From Puffinus mauretanicus (lineage: Eukaryota; Chordata; Aves; Procellariiformes; Procellariidae): a stretch of DNA of 64,000 nucleotides. A program made the position numbers and the translations under genes. The first letter of the stretch is position 1. Each line of letters begins with the position of its first letter. The notes beneath the pieces are model-generated. The model worked only from the letters and a program-made list of their open reading frames with translations, had not been told where the DNA came from and ran no database searches. The DNA lies in the NCBI GenBank assembly GCA_023333565.1, contig JAJKFH010003504.1:5604005-5668004 (forward strand), read 5' to 3'. Below are positions 12,801 to 22,743 of this stretch, one piece after another.

Positions 12801-15326
12801 TTAAGTTGAACTGATAACAGCTCATTTTTTCCCCTGCCCCGTCCCACAGACCCATTACTTCTAACTTCCAATCAATTTCAGTCCCTGATCTTGGTCAGAA
12901 ATTGTGAACAGAAATAAATATAGAAAAATCAGTGAGCAAAATCAACATTTGGCTTGGATTGCCAATTAAAAATCCTACCAAGCTGTGCTTTACATCGCAC
13001 TGGCCAAGCCACATTAACGATTGCAGGCAATGCTCATACTAAGTACTAATTTTGATTTTCATAAAGCTTAACAATTACATACATATAATTTTTCTTCTCT
13101 TTAAGAAGCAAAGGCAGATGGAGATGAAAGCCTCAGAAGTGCCACAGTCCCCTGTCAGAAAAAAAAAGCCTTTCCAAAGATTCAGTCTAGAACAGAGAAT
13201 GAGAAGCGTCAAGACAGTGATGAGGAGCTGTGGGAAAAGTTATTCACTCCAACTCTTCGTAGCTTGTTGTATGAAGATGAAGAAGATTTCCAGGTATGAG
13301 TTAAAGTAATCGGGTCTTTCACTGACATGGGCATATTTCAGTATGGAGCATGAGCTACTGCCAGGAGTGTTCTATTCCCAGTGGTGTTACAGCAGAAAAA
13401 ACTCCAACGTCTTTTACCTAGTGTACAATTCAGATACTTAATCATAGGCATCTGGTGCTATTTGAGATGGTTAGGACATTCCCTGTCCTTTGGATGCTGG
13501 GTCAAAAGAGCACAGGTTCTGTGTCATACAGGCCAGCCTCACGTGGATGTTTTGGATGCCATAGGGCATTTCTGATAGCACAAGACACATTGTTTTGGCA
13601 ATTGAATGGTGTCCTAGGAATCAGCATATGTGAGTGTCAAATTCCCCCTGGAAAGAATTCTGAATGTCACCTAGTGACGGTTTTCTATGATATTGCAGAG
13701 ACCCGTTTGCTTGGATGCTGGTCCTTTAGAATTTATGTTGCATAGTAGCACTAAAGGATCAACAAGTAATTTATTCCTTCAACAGAAAGCCAGGATGAAG
13801 GTGCTCCTAAGTGCAAAATACAGGGGTTGAGAAAATAAAAAGGTTATATGTAAATAGGCAGAGTTTGTGTGGTTCTCAAAAGAGGTGGTGGCACTTGCTT
13901 CAGGAGATCCTCGATTCTAGGTTGCAAAAAGATGTCTCCTGGGTGCCTTTGATACTACACTCTTGAGTTATGAAAACTTGAATACATCTCTAAATAAACT
14001 AATTACTCTCAGAAAATATATTACTCTACATCATCAATTTCTACTGCAAATTAAAGGATATAGATGTGGTGCAGACTGCAGGGCTTGCTGTGTAAAGATA
14101 TTTCTCCGTAATGTTTCTTTACTCTTGAATATTCTATTCAAACTTACTCAATAATGAATTTCAAAAAAGGTGAAAAAAAATCAAAAAACCTTACAACAAC
14201 TCTTTTTCCAGACATTAGGCATTAGTTTGATTAATACCCTACAACTTGTGTTCAGAGAAATCATCCTGTTGCCTTGATCAGAGGCTAACTTAGGGAGTGG
14301 CTCTGTCCTGAAGAGTCATTACAGAGAAAAGCTGAACATTTTAAAAAAAAAAAAGAATCTATCCAGGTGTTTGTTTCCTTGCAGTTGTTGCCTTGGGAGA
14401 GGAATACTAGCTTTACTTCTTTCTTGCTGCTGTCAGCACTGCAGAGCCCACCCCACTGAGGGCCATAGGTGCTGCTGACATTCTTGTACTTCCTAACAAC
14501 GAAGGTATAATTGCAAACAGTGGAGTTGCATTGGCAACCATTATGAAAGCATTTATTAAATAGAGGTGATTCAAGAGCTTGCACTGTAGGGTTCCTTCTT
14601 CCCTCTCCCTGGCCTTGGCTGTATGGTCCTGCTCCTGCCCTCAGGGAACCCGTAGTGCACATCGGCCTTTTCTGCAGCTGATTCACTCACTAACCCAGCA
14701 GAAAAGCTTGCCTTTTTTTCTCCTCCTGAATTAGTTTTCTGTTGGGTTAGTCAACCGAATTGACTCAGAGGTTTGGAGAAGACCAGAGCCAGCACAGACG
14801 TGGTGGAAGCACATGGCTGGACTTGGACCTCTCTTTTGGCAGTAGTGAGCTGTTGGATTAGTTTAATTCTTCTCACAGAACTGAACTTGGGAGCAGAATT
14901 TGGTTTGCAGAGAAAGTGTTATTGGGGAAAACACACAGGAAAAGAAGAGGGCAGCAGGGCTGCAGCCTCCGAAGATGAGCTGGCTTGTAAACCAAGCCCA
15001 TTAACACCGACATGACCAAACACAGCAACCCCAGGGCAGCATCTTTACAGTTGCTTTTAAAAGGAAAGTTGCTGGGTTTTTTTGAAGAACGGCTGCTTTT
15101 CTATGTAATTGCAGAAGAATATTATTTTTTTCTTCTTAAGGAATACTTAAAACCGGGTCCTCTGGAGCCAAAGCTAATGTGTGTTATTGGAAAAGCCATG
15201 CCTATTCATAAAGAACCAGAAGAAATGCCAGGCAGCAGCCACACAGAAGATGGCATTATTGGTAAATCAGACAGGCACATCACAGCTCAGATGATCAAGG
15301 CCTTATCTAAAGAAAAGGTGGGATAA
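793..15326 (+). CDS. CCDC83: CCDC83, coiled-coil domain-containing protein 83 (spliced, 5' partial)
   Basis: Nine coding exons join as 793-877, 2879-3047, 3659-3826, 6551-6642, 7818-7886, 10362-10483, 11526-11611, 13106-13293 and 15141-15326. Every junction is AG/GT with matching phase, giving 387 residues plus a stop. The first base completes a codon begun in an upstream exon outside the window. Human CCDC83, as I remember it (413 residues), aligns along the whole length: matching blocks include VTR-DVEE, EYKNVGS, NAV--DK, LTQAAG and LLYEDE-DF. The protein is acidic and lysine-rich with long heptad-like stretches and no signal peptide or membrane segment, as expected for a cytoplasmic coiled-coil protein. 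Its biochemical role is not established; in mammals it is mainly known from testis. Its neighbour is PICALM in convergent orientation, the same order as in human 11q14, which supports the identification. Confidence 0.95.
878..2878. other. CCDC83 intron
   Basis: Two kilobases without a recognisable element. A short tandem array with the unit TATAAAGAACTG lies at about 1680-1710. Confidence 0.7.
2879..3047 (+). CDS. CCDC83: CCDC83 coding exon
   Basis: 169 nt, acceptor TTTCATAG, donor GTATGT, 56 codons plus one base. It encodes NDLLKEEQQAHIRR followed by the conserved VTRDDVEES block. It is highly charged and helical. Confidence 0.94.
3525..3658 (+). repeat. Copy A of a diverged local duplication (CCDC83 acceptor region)
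   Basis: This stretch directly upstream of the CCDC83 exon at 3659 shares an ordered series of words with copy B at about 3985-4107: TGAAAG, TTATTAAAGA, TGAAGT, ATGAAC, GAAA and CTTGTCTTCTGATG. Confidence 0.65.
3659..3826 (+). CDS. CCDC83: CCDC83 coding exon
   Basis: 168 nt, acceptor TTTTAATAG, donor GTCAGT. It carries the conserved YWLEYKNVGS motif. The frame stays open upstream to an ATG at 3598 and downstream to a stop at 3892-3894, so an unspliced transcript would end shortly after this exon. The acceptor region has a diverged second copy about 450 bp downstream (see findings). Confidence 0.94.
3985..4107 (+). repeat. Copy B of the diverged local duplication
   Basis: It has the same word order as copy A, including CTTGTCTTCTGATG, and ends in ATATAG. 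No exon-like sequence follows, so only the intron end was copied, or the exon copy has decayed. The two copies are about 450 bp apart. Confidence 0.65.
4975..5065 (+). repeat. Old CR1-like LINE fragment
   Basis: The stretch TCTGACCTCCTGCATGTCAC with flanking AGAATG-CAGAATG resembles a phrase common in ancient sauropsid CR1 LINE copies. It is short and diverged. The identification is from memory of the consensus and the ends are approximate. Confidence 0.5.
6551..6642 (+). CDS. CCDC83: CCDC83 coding exon
   Basis: 92 nt, acceptor TTTTGAAG, donor GTATTC. Two bases finish a split Glu, then 30 codons run from YYRNALKAV to KEQAPE. It corresponds to the human segment HYKITLEDTRKK to KKEWAT but is poorly conserved in sequence. 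Confidence 0.9.
6643..10361. other. Two CCDC83 introns (6643-7817 and 7887-10361)
   Basis: Apart from the exon at 7818-7886 I see nothing identifiable. A short hairpin with 8-bp arms (TTGTACTT/AAGTACAA) is at 7029-7047. Confidence 0.65.
7818..7886 (+). CDS. CCDC83: CCDC83 coding exon
   Basis: 69 nt, exactly 23 codons, phase 0 at both ends, acceptor TTCTCAG, donor GTAAGA. It encodes NAVRYLDKNS and ends WLKEE. Human has NAVKLIDKGS and WLKKE at the same place. Confidence 0.94.
10362..10483 (+). CDS. CCDC83: CCDC83 coding exon
   Basis: 122 nt. A run of about 17 T precedes the acceptor, which ends CAAAAG; the donor is GTAAAG. It encodes a leucine/glutamate heptad stretch (KEVSDLEASIQLLEEEN) that ends in KAP plus a split Arg. 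Confidence 0.93.
11526..11611 (+). CDS. CCDC83: CCDC83 coding exon
   Basis: 86 nt, acceptor TTTCATAG, donor GTAATG. It opens with the conserved RHLFLTQAAG motif (human RRLYLTQAAG), followed by a poorly conserved acidic stretch. Confidence 0.94.
12547..12570. repeat. 8-bp perfect inverted repeat (TTGACCCC/GGGGTCAA)
   Basis: TTGACCCC, an 8-base spacer and GGGGTCAA form a short perfect hairpin in a CCDC83 intron. The half-sites resemble nuclear-receptor half-sites in everted order, but one such pair is weak evidence of function. Confidence 0.5.
13106..13293 (+). CDS. CCDC83: CCDC83 coding exon
   Basis: 188 nt, acceptor CTCTTTAAG, donor GTATGA. The first part is lysine-rich and divergent. The end carries the conserved LLYEDEEDFQ block that matches human YLLYEDEKDFK. 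The overlapping open frame at 13052-13309 is a different reading frame. Confidence 0.92.
13294..15140. other. Last CCDC83 intron
   Basis: Open frames of 133 codons (minus, 14285-14686) and 80 codons (plus, 14773-15015) occur here, but neither shows a recognisable domain nor fits the splice phases. Confidence 0.6.
15141..15326 (+). CDS. CCDC83: CCDC83 terminal coding exon with stop
   Basis: 186 nt including TAA at 15324-15326; acceptor TTCTTCTTAAG. It encodes LKPGPLEPKLM, GKAMPIHKEPEEMP and, near the end, HITAQMIKALS, parallel to human LGPLGVKLM, MPIHFQEKEIP and HITYKMMKS. The bird-type end runs a few residues longer (KEKVG). The bases AAG-GTGGGA just before the stop resemble a weak donor, but an in-frame stop follows immediately. 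Confidence 0.93.
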   Translation, partial: EYLKPGPLEPKLMCVIGKAMPIHKEPEEMPGSSHTEDGIIGKSDRHITAQMIKALSKEKVG

Positions 15327-15583
15327 AAATAGACAAGCTGCGTTGTTAACATAAAAATGTAACATTCTCAGTTCATTAAATATTTGCTCTGGCTTGAAGG
15401 AGTGTGTGGCACTGGGCTTTGTGGAAACTATTTTTGAGTGTCCGAATCATGATTTACACATATAAGTTTAATGAGAGGTATGTCTGTGTGCAGATGGCTA
15501 ATTGAAAGGTTGCTTTCCTTACCACTGTGAGAACTTTTGTGCACTTCTTGGGCTTCTCAATCCAACTAGCTGCACATATATCT

Positions 15584-15589
15584 AATAAA
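15584..15589 (+). terminator. CCDC83: Probable CCDC83 poly(A) signal
   Basis: AATAAA lies 258 nt after the CCDC83 stop. A T/G-rich stretch around 15605-15620 could act as the downstream element. This implies a 3' UTR of about 280 nt. The processing site itself is inferred. Confidence 0.6.
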
Positions 15590-15609
15590 GGATCTGAGTT
15601 AATATTTAG

Positions 15610-18600
15610 ATTTTGTGGTCCTCACTTGCGGTCTGTCAAATGTGGAATTGCCTCTTGATCAGACACAGAATGGGTAAAAGCAGGCTGCCATAAAATGTAG
15701 ACTTGCTAAAAATACTTAATACTCTGCTAAAGCAGAATCTAATTTATCCAAGCATAATTCAACTATTGCTAGAAAGTTGAATGTTTGAATGCATTTTATC
15801 TGTCTCCATAAGACCCCTACTTAATATATTGAAATAACCAAAAATTAATTGAAAAAAATTTAAAAAAAACAGAGCATAAAAATCATCAAAGTCTTAAATA
15901 TATATATATTTTTTTTTTTTAGAATTGGCCAAATATGTTGTGTAACCCTATATCTTTGGTTTGTGGCTAGTCTCTGTGAACATATATCTTAGAGCATCGA
16001 TTCAGTGTTTTTTTCCCCACTCTCATTGCACATCCTGGACACCCGATCAGGAGTACACAATGCAGTTACTTCCCCACAGGCACAAGTAGGCTTCTGACCT
16101 TCGCATTTCCTATTTAGAAAATGTGCTTTCCTTTGTGAAAGCATTGAATAATCTAATTTAAACCCTTGACGGCTTAATCAGCTGTTTGGAATAGAGATTT
16201 TTAAAAAAACTTAAACATTTTAACCAACCTGTATCTATGCAGTGTCTCATCTTATCCTGTATTTCAATGCAAACATTTTCCATTTTTCAAGCAAGCTCAG
16301 ATATTCCTGCCCAGCAGGTGTCTCCTTGAGTTGCAGGTGAGTTGAATGTTCTCGGGGCTCCTCAGACTACAGCTCCTCAAAAACGGGGCTCACAAGCAGA
16401 CACGTAAAGGTAGCAGCCTTATTCTCAGCCTGAATCTCACTTGTGTTGCCATGGTGTAAACAGTTAGATGAGTTTGGATGTGTCCCTGCTGTAACCCAGC
16501 TGAGGTACCGCAAAGACTGAGGTGACTCTGAGCGCTCAAGTGTTGAGAGAATGGGGATCCGTACTCGCGAGGTGGTAATGTTTTCGGCACAACAGAAGCC
16601 TCCCCTTGGCTACACTGGCTTTCTTTGAGTGAAGGGCAAGCCCCATGAAATGGCTTACTTGAAAGAGAGATTAGTTCTGCTCGGTGATTAGTTTAGCTTT
16701 TCGTTTAGTCACGGAATTAGAATATGGCTTATGCTGAACAGCTTTTCAGTTAAAGAAAGGCCTCTCCTTCTTCCCACCGCTCTCCAAAGGGCATTTGCAT
16801 TTCCTAGCGATGTAAATGTAAGGCCCATCTCTAGGCTTCTCTTTGCTTATGCCCATAACGCATACCACCATGTGTAGGACATATGGCAGGACAACATAAA
16901 CTTGTACCTTGGAAAAAGGAAACTTTGCCTCTTGAAGTCACTGTTTAGCCTTTTACCATAAAAGCCTGTGTGGGTGAGAGGGAGTTAAAAAGAAATCTGA
17001 AACATGCTAATTAGGGTACAAGCCACAGGCAGCCTGCCCAAGCCAGGAGCAACAGCCTGTAGCAAAACATATTTAGTGAAGTGTCCCAAATCCCTTTGAT
17101 TTCTATAGGATTAGTATTAAGGCCAGTGTGAGGCTTTTAGATGGAGAAAGCTAGGTCTTCAGCAAATGGGGCATCTGGATTTGATAATTTCGTTACTGGC
17201 AAAATCTCTCAGAAATGAGCAACATGTTGTAAAACAGAGGGCTGATCCGTCCGCTTTCTGGCAGCACAGCCAATGCTTCCAACTCCTACTTAAACAATGG
17301 GAGTCGGGGTTCACTACCCTGGTTAGGACAAAACTTACAGGAGTCACCCTTAAATTCCCAGCATTATGAAATACCTTTTCTTTACTGTGTTTCTGTTGCG
17401 CAAGACAACTATAGGACACTAGTTAGGTTACAAGATACAGAAAAGTGTCCATGTGTCCCCACAACTATAATCCAAGCAAAGCCTCGGCTGAGCTGGAATT
17501 ACGTATTTAACTGGCGCACAACTCTCAGAAATTTGCAGTTTCAACAGGGAAAAAACCTCACAAGTGTTCACTGGAAATTCAAAGTTGAAGAAATATGAGC
17601 ATCACCCAATTTGCATGTAAGTGCGTGGAAATAAAAGCCATTTTAATAGAACTGAAGTCCACGTGCTGGAGCTGAGAAACATCAATCCATCAAATGCCTA
17701 AAAAGCACAACGGAGCGGGTTGGTTGTACTGCTAGCCTGTATCCACTCAAGTGATTAAAGGAGCTGCTTACCTCAGCATGCTGCTGGTTTGAACCCTCTC
17801 TGAGCAATTTCCCTGTAGAGTCGAGCAACTGGATTATATTGCTTTATAGTCTGGCTGTGCAAGTATGATCTGTCCCCAGCCCGAGCTGCGGGGAATGTAG
17901 GTTACTTAACTTTTGGTCTGGTTTTTGAGAGGTTTGCAGCCTCCGATGCAGCTAGGTTACATAACAAGGCAATCTTTCCGCAGGTTCAGACCTGCATGTT
18001 TTGGGAAATGAGGGCAGGAGACTTGTTCTGCAGCATTTGTTCTTGTTTGGCTGCTTTCTGAGAGAGAAGTTATTAAACACTCTGCTTCTGTGGGCTGAAA
18101 GGAGTTTGCCAGAATAAGGTCAAGGCAGAAGCTAATGGACTGAAAAGTGAGACTGCAGTGACAAGCAAGGAACAGAGAATCTAATGGTATTAGTGTCTTA
18201 AGCCACTGATGTTTTGCAGCTGGATGTTCTTCTGAAAAAAACTTTCCCTTGGATTTTGAGTCCAGGGCAGAAGTAAGGATGTTTCTCTGTAATGCTGCAC
18301 TTCAGCGCTCATGTTGCGCAGCCTAGCACCAACACGATGTTGTTTTAGGACATGACGTGGTAGCAAGATGCCAACAACTGTTCCTGTATGTGACCCATAG
18401 AGCATCTCCACTGAGCCACGGAAAACTGGGGTTTGATGTGGTGCTGGATCTTTTCCTCACTTTTAGTGATTAAAGTGCAGCAGGAGGCTAAGATTGTACC
18501 AATAATGCTTTTCTAGAAAAACAATACTTGGGCAATTCCTGTAGCTGGCATGGGGAAGTTCAGCAGTTACCACTGTGAACAAAGCAGAGATCTATGCTAT

Positions 18601-19549
18601 GAAAATAAACCCGAGACCTCAGCTCTCCTCGTATAGCGCAGCTGCCGGATATCCAGAGCAATATGCTGGCATCCAACACATTTTCAGTACCACTATCGGC
18701 TCGCACCACAGAACTTTTAAGGAAGTTGGCTGTTTATTCCAAGGCTTTTTGATCTTTGCCTCAGGAAATTTCATCAGCAGAGAAGCAAGAAAAGAAATAA
18801 GAAATGTGTTTTACTCAACTCAGACTGATTTCATATCTTGGGCAAGTCATCTCCCACAAGTGAAATGGATGTAGCATTTACTCAGCCTTCAGACACAAAA
18901 GAGTGCCAGCAATGTTACACCTTCAGGGGAACCTGCTCAGGGTCTCTCCTCCTCACTCCTTCTCCTCATCTAGCCAGGACGTAGCGTGCTGATCAGCCAA
19001 GTCCCTTCCTTCTCCCGTTTGAACATGGAAAACATCAGTAACTCACAGATTCTTTTCTTGTTGGGCAAATTCAGCAAAAGATGTCAAGACTGTTTCTGCT
19101 CTCTCCCCTACATGTGGGAGAGCTGCAAAGGTCAAGTCAGAAGATTGCCAATAGGCCAAGGAGAAAGCTCTCATTCAATTTACATATGCTCCCATTAACA
19201 TTGATTTTTCTTCTGTATTCAGCACATTTCTTCACAACCCCCCACATTATCTTGTCAATCTTCTGCTCCCATCAGCATTTCCTATCTTTCCCAGCGTTTT
19301 TGGCACCTAATTCTCATTTTTCTGTCACAATCTTTATCTCAATTATGTCATGGCCTTCAAGTTTCAATTCATTTACGTCGCTGCAAAATTCATACCAGGC
19401 TCTCAAAACAGGCACCGTGCGTCTAATAAAAGATGCAGGGTTTCACCCCGTCCCTTCTCTCGTGGAAGGGCTGTTTGGCAGCTGGAGGAGTCTGTGACTT
19501 ATTCCAGTAGCTGGTTGAGTGTCACACAAAAACAGTTTTTAAACATTTC
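15610..19549. other. Convergent intergenic spacer, CCDC83 to PICALM
   Basis: No supported gene. It contains an AT/T run at about 15896-15920 and scattered short open frames on both strands with no recognisable protein. Its right edge moves to about 21.1 kb if PICALM uses the proximal poly(A) sites. Confidence 0.65.
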
Positions 19550-19570
19550 CTGAGGTACTGTCAGTGTCAA

Positions 19571-19576
19571 TTTATT
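19571..19576 (-). terminator. PICALM: Candidate distal PICALM poly(A) signal
   Basis: AATAAA on the minus strand, followed 30-50 nt later by a U/GU-rich stretch (TGTTTTTGTGTG on the minus strand, around 19525-19540), the arrangement expected of a strong processing site. Its use is inferred. Confidence 0.45.
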
Positions 19577-21108
19577 GCATGTAACAGTTCAGCTTAGTTT
19601 GTGACTTTGAAATGAAGAACAGAAGCAGCAAAAGAATGTAGATTTGTCTTCAGATGGAGATTCTACATTTGGGCTTTTAGAAAACACATGAAGTTACTAG
19701 CTGTTCAGTTCTCGTTCTGGCAGGAGTAATTGTCTCAAGAGGTAAAGCCAGTTGTTTTAATTATATAATTCTCTTGATTAAAAAAAAAAAAAAAATTGTG
19801 ACAATTCTGAAACACTAGTTTCCTTCACAAAGCTCTAAAAGGAACCGCAGCCCTCTAACAAAGCACTATATCCTCCCCTGCTCGCTAGGAGCAGGCAGCT
19901 TTCTTAGAGTTTGCTCTTCTAGATTACACAGCCTTTGAACTCAGTTTTGAGGATAACCAGGTTTTCACAACCCCCCATTATCGAAAACGGCCAGTAATTC
20001 AAAAGAAACATGTCTATGAGCTATGCTTTTTAAATTGAGCTACAGTTGAGTGTTATTCCAGCAATACTGAAAGCAAACATACTTATTAGGAACAAAGTAA
20101 ATGGGAAAATAATCCTCGGGAAAATTCTCAAGCCAGTTTGTCTCTGAAGAGTAACCCAAAGCAAGGTTCCTTAGCAAGGCCTCCAACAAGAAAGCTTACC
20201 CTGCACAGCAGCTGTGTTAAAGAACACAGAGCAACTATGAGCGAGCAGTAAAAGATAACAGATGGAATGCGTCACCCCTGCAGAAGAGGTGTTTTTGTTT
20301 GTTTGGGGATTTTTGGCACCTGCACGATTTGCAACCTCAGGTCCACAGCCCCACAAAGGGGATCCAAGGGATCAAAAATACCTAAGAACTAAGAAAGCAG
20401 GTTTGCCCTCAGTCAATAGCCTCCAAACAGAGATTGAAACCACTGTGCAGAGAGCATCACAGGCCTAAAAAGGTGACAAGGTTGGTGTCTGTTGTTATCA
20501 TAACCCAGCACGCCGGGCTATGGAGGAGGAGGAAGGTCTGCCTTGATCTTTCACACAAGCTATGGACTGTGTTTCAGAACAATTTGTACCCTGGCAGTGA
20601 CTGATTTAGCCAACAGGACACAAATGTGCACTTTTTTTCCACCTGACCCCCGATTCAGACAATTCACATTTTTGATATTCTGAGTGCAAGCAAAAACTAC
20701 GAAGAAGTTGTTCTCTGGTGCTACGGTCCCACGCTGAAAGCCTCATTTGTAGGAAGGTAGAGATTTAAGTAAACTGTATATGAAACTCCCCAGATCTGGG
20801 CATGTGCATTATATACTCTAACACGTTCAGTTTTTTTAATTCATGCTTTTAGAAACAAATTTTAAATCTACTGATCCGTACTGATCATTTTATGATGTAC
20901 ATCCTTCAGGACAAGCCTCAGGTAGTTGAGAAGAGGGAAGTTCCATTTATATCGCAACTCCCTGTGATGAAAACTAGCGTCTAATGCAGACGATGGTCTG
21001 AGCAAGCTGTTCAGAGCTTCATCAGCGTTTAGGTGGAAGATTAGGGAAGCTGCCTAAATAATTATTTTGGCATATTTATACTTCTTGCTCAGTTACAAAC
21101 AGCACAAG

Positions 21109-21114
21109 TTTATT
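21109..21114 (-). terminator. PICALM: Candidate proximal PICALM poly(A) signal
   Basis: AATAAA on the minus strand (TTTATT on plus), 1.6 kb past the stop. No clear GU-rich element follows. Further AATAAA hexamers lie at 21312-21317 and 21417-21422. Confidence 0.4.
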
Positions 21115-22728
21115 GCCATGAATATTTTGAAAAACTAGAGATCATATTAAGTAAGGAATCCAGCTCTTAATGAGCCAACTCATTATATAGTGAAACTAAG
21201 GCCGTCTGCTGCAGCAGCACCGGGAGGATGGTGTATAGATCACGTCATTCACAGATTCACAGTGCTGCACTTCCTGTCATACAATATGCACATATGAAAT
21301 ACATTTGGTATTTTATTAAGTAAACAAAGCAATTATCAGTGCACATTTTAAGCAGCAAAAAGAAAAGAAGCACCTCAGACTTTCATACCGTAACAAAAGT
21401 TCTGTGGAAGCTGCATTTTATTTGAAAATCCACCCATTTTTGCTAACATACATTTTAATATTTTAAACAAAAATAGAATCTGCAGAGACAATGCAGCAAG
21501 TATGCTTAATTCATGTACAGAATTGCTTTCATATCATTGACTATCCTTCTGAAGGCCCCACACCACCCAAAAGTTATGATGTATTTACACAAAGCACCGA
21601 TCAACAGTGCTACTTTAATTCTTCGTTAACTAAATACCCACTAGACATACGTAAGGAAGCTACTTCCCCTTTTTTACTTTTAAAAGGTACATGATCACAA
21701 ACATGGCACTAGCCAAATGAAAAGGCTTTCCCCCCGCAACGCACACCACCTCCATTTTTTACAGAAAAGAAGGAAAGTCTTAAAGTGAAAGCAATTCCTC
21801 ACATTCATTTTGGAAAGGCCTTATAATGTCAAATGTAAAAATAATGACATGCCAAGCACAAAGCAATAAAGTTCCTTCCCAATGCACTAATGCTGAATTA
21901 AAAATGTAGTGCTTCTAGTCAGTTAACTGTTCCCTTGCAAAATCCTAGGCACAGAATTGACTATAAGGATTAATGCATTTTACAGCTCTTCCCTAATTCC
22001 CACATATACTGAGAATTCATTAGATTCAGACCTTTAAAATATTTAGTGCTCTGTATGTCAGCTGAAAAGCATTCTGAATCAGATTCATTCTTTGTGGATA
22101 AAAATCAGACATACTGTATACATCCATACTCATTTTCATAAGGAGGTTTTTTTGATACAATATTAATGTTAAATTGATAATCATAAATAAATACAAACAA
22201 TAATACATAAGGAATGTCTACTGCAAACTGAATATATAATTTTTAAAAAAAAGTTAATTTCCATTACTGCTGTGCCTACGTTTGTGAGGACTGAAGAAAA
22301 GGTAACTGCAGAATTAAGAGTTAGGATTTGACCCTCCCCTGCCCAAAGTCTTGTTTCGAGTTACGGTAAAGGACACATCTCCATTCCAGACAGCGTTTCC
22401 AAACACCAATCTCAATTTCCAGAATAAAGGCTTCTCTTCGTATGTTACCGATTATGGATATTATTAGAAGCTTTAAGTATTGACGTGTTAGTCACCAGGA
22501 CAAAAAATAGATCTTAGTCTTAATTCATGGCAATTCTTGTCTTTGTATTGTATATTGATGTTTTCTTATGGAGTCGTCCCAGGTTCCTTCATCGGTCGTC
22601 TTCGTTTCACTGCATCATTTAACGGAAGAGGAGAGTTTGAGAGGCTGAAGTTCATTTTTTCCTGGAAGTGGGGGTTTACTGGTGAGCACATCTTTTTGGA
22701 AACTTTCCTTTCTTTTCCATCTACACAG

Positions 22729-22743
22729 TTACATAAACTGAAT
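22729..22743 (-). CDS. PICALM: PICALM exon 20, last four codons and stop
   Basis: After acceptor TTATCTTTCCAG come ATT CAG TTT ATG TAA, giving the invariant PICALM C-terminus IQFM and the stop (22729-22731). It is too short for any open-frame search. The rest of the exon is 3' UTR. Confidence 0.95.
   Translation of the reverse strand: MQFM

Larger units (their letters stand above)
10484..13105. other. Two CCDC83 introns (10484-11525 and 11612-13105)
   Basis: Apart from the exon at 11526-11611 and the short inverted repeat at 12547-12570, nothing is identifiable. Confidence 0.65.
19550..22728 (-). other. PICALM: PICALM 3' UTR (outer end uncertain)
   Basis: The sequence downstream of the PICALM stop is AT-rich and has no supported coding exon. 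Minus-strand AATAAA signals lie at 21417-21422, 21312-21317, 21109-21114 and 19571-19576. The UTR may therefore be about 1.3-1.6 kb or about 3.2 kb, depending on the site used. Confidence 0.6.

Noticed and set aside
14285..14686. 133-codon antisense open frame in the last CCDC83 intron
   Set aside because: No domain, no splice fit, and poly-Phe from an A run; treated as chance.
19081..19497. 138-codon plus-strand open frame in the spacer
   Set aside because: Low-complexity Ser/Phe/Leu content from a C/T-rich stretch, no recognisable protein and no splice context.
20964..21001. C/D-box snoRNA-like pair (GTGATGA ... CTGA)
   Set aside because: Only about 38 nt between box ends, no terminal stem, and it lies in UTR/intergenic sequence.
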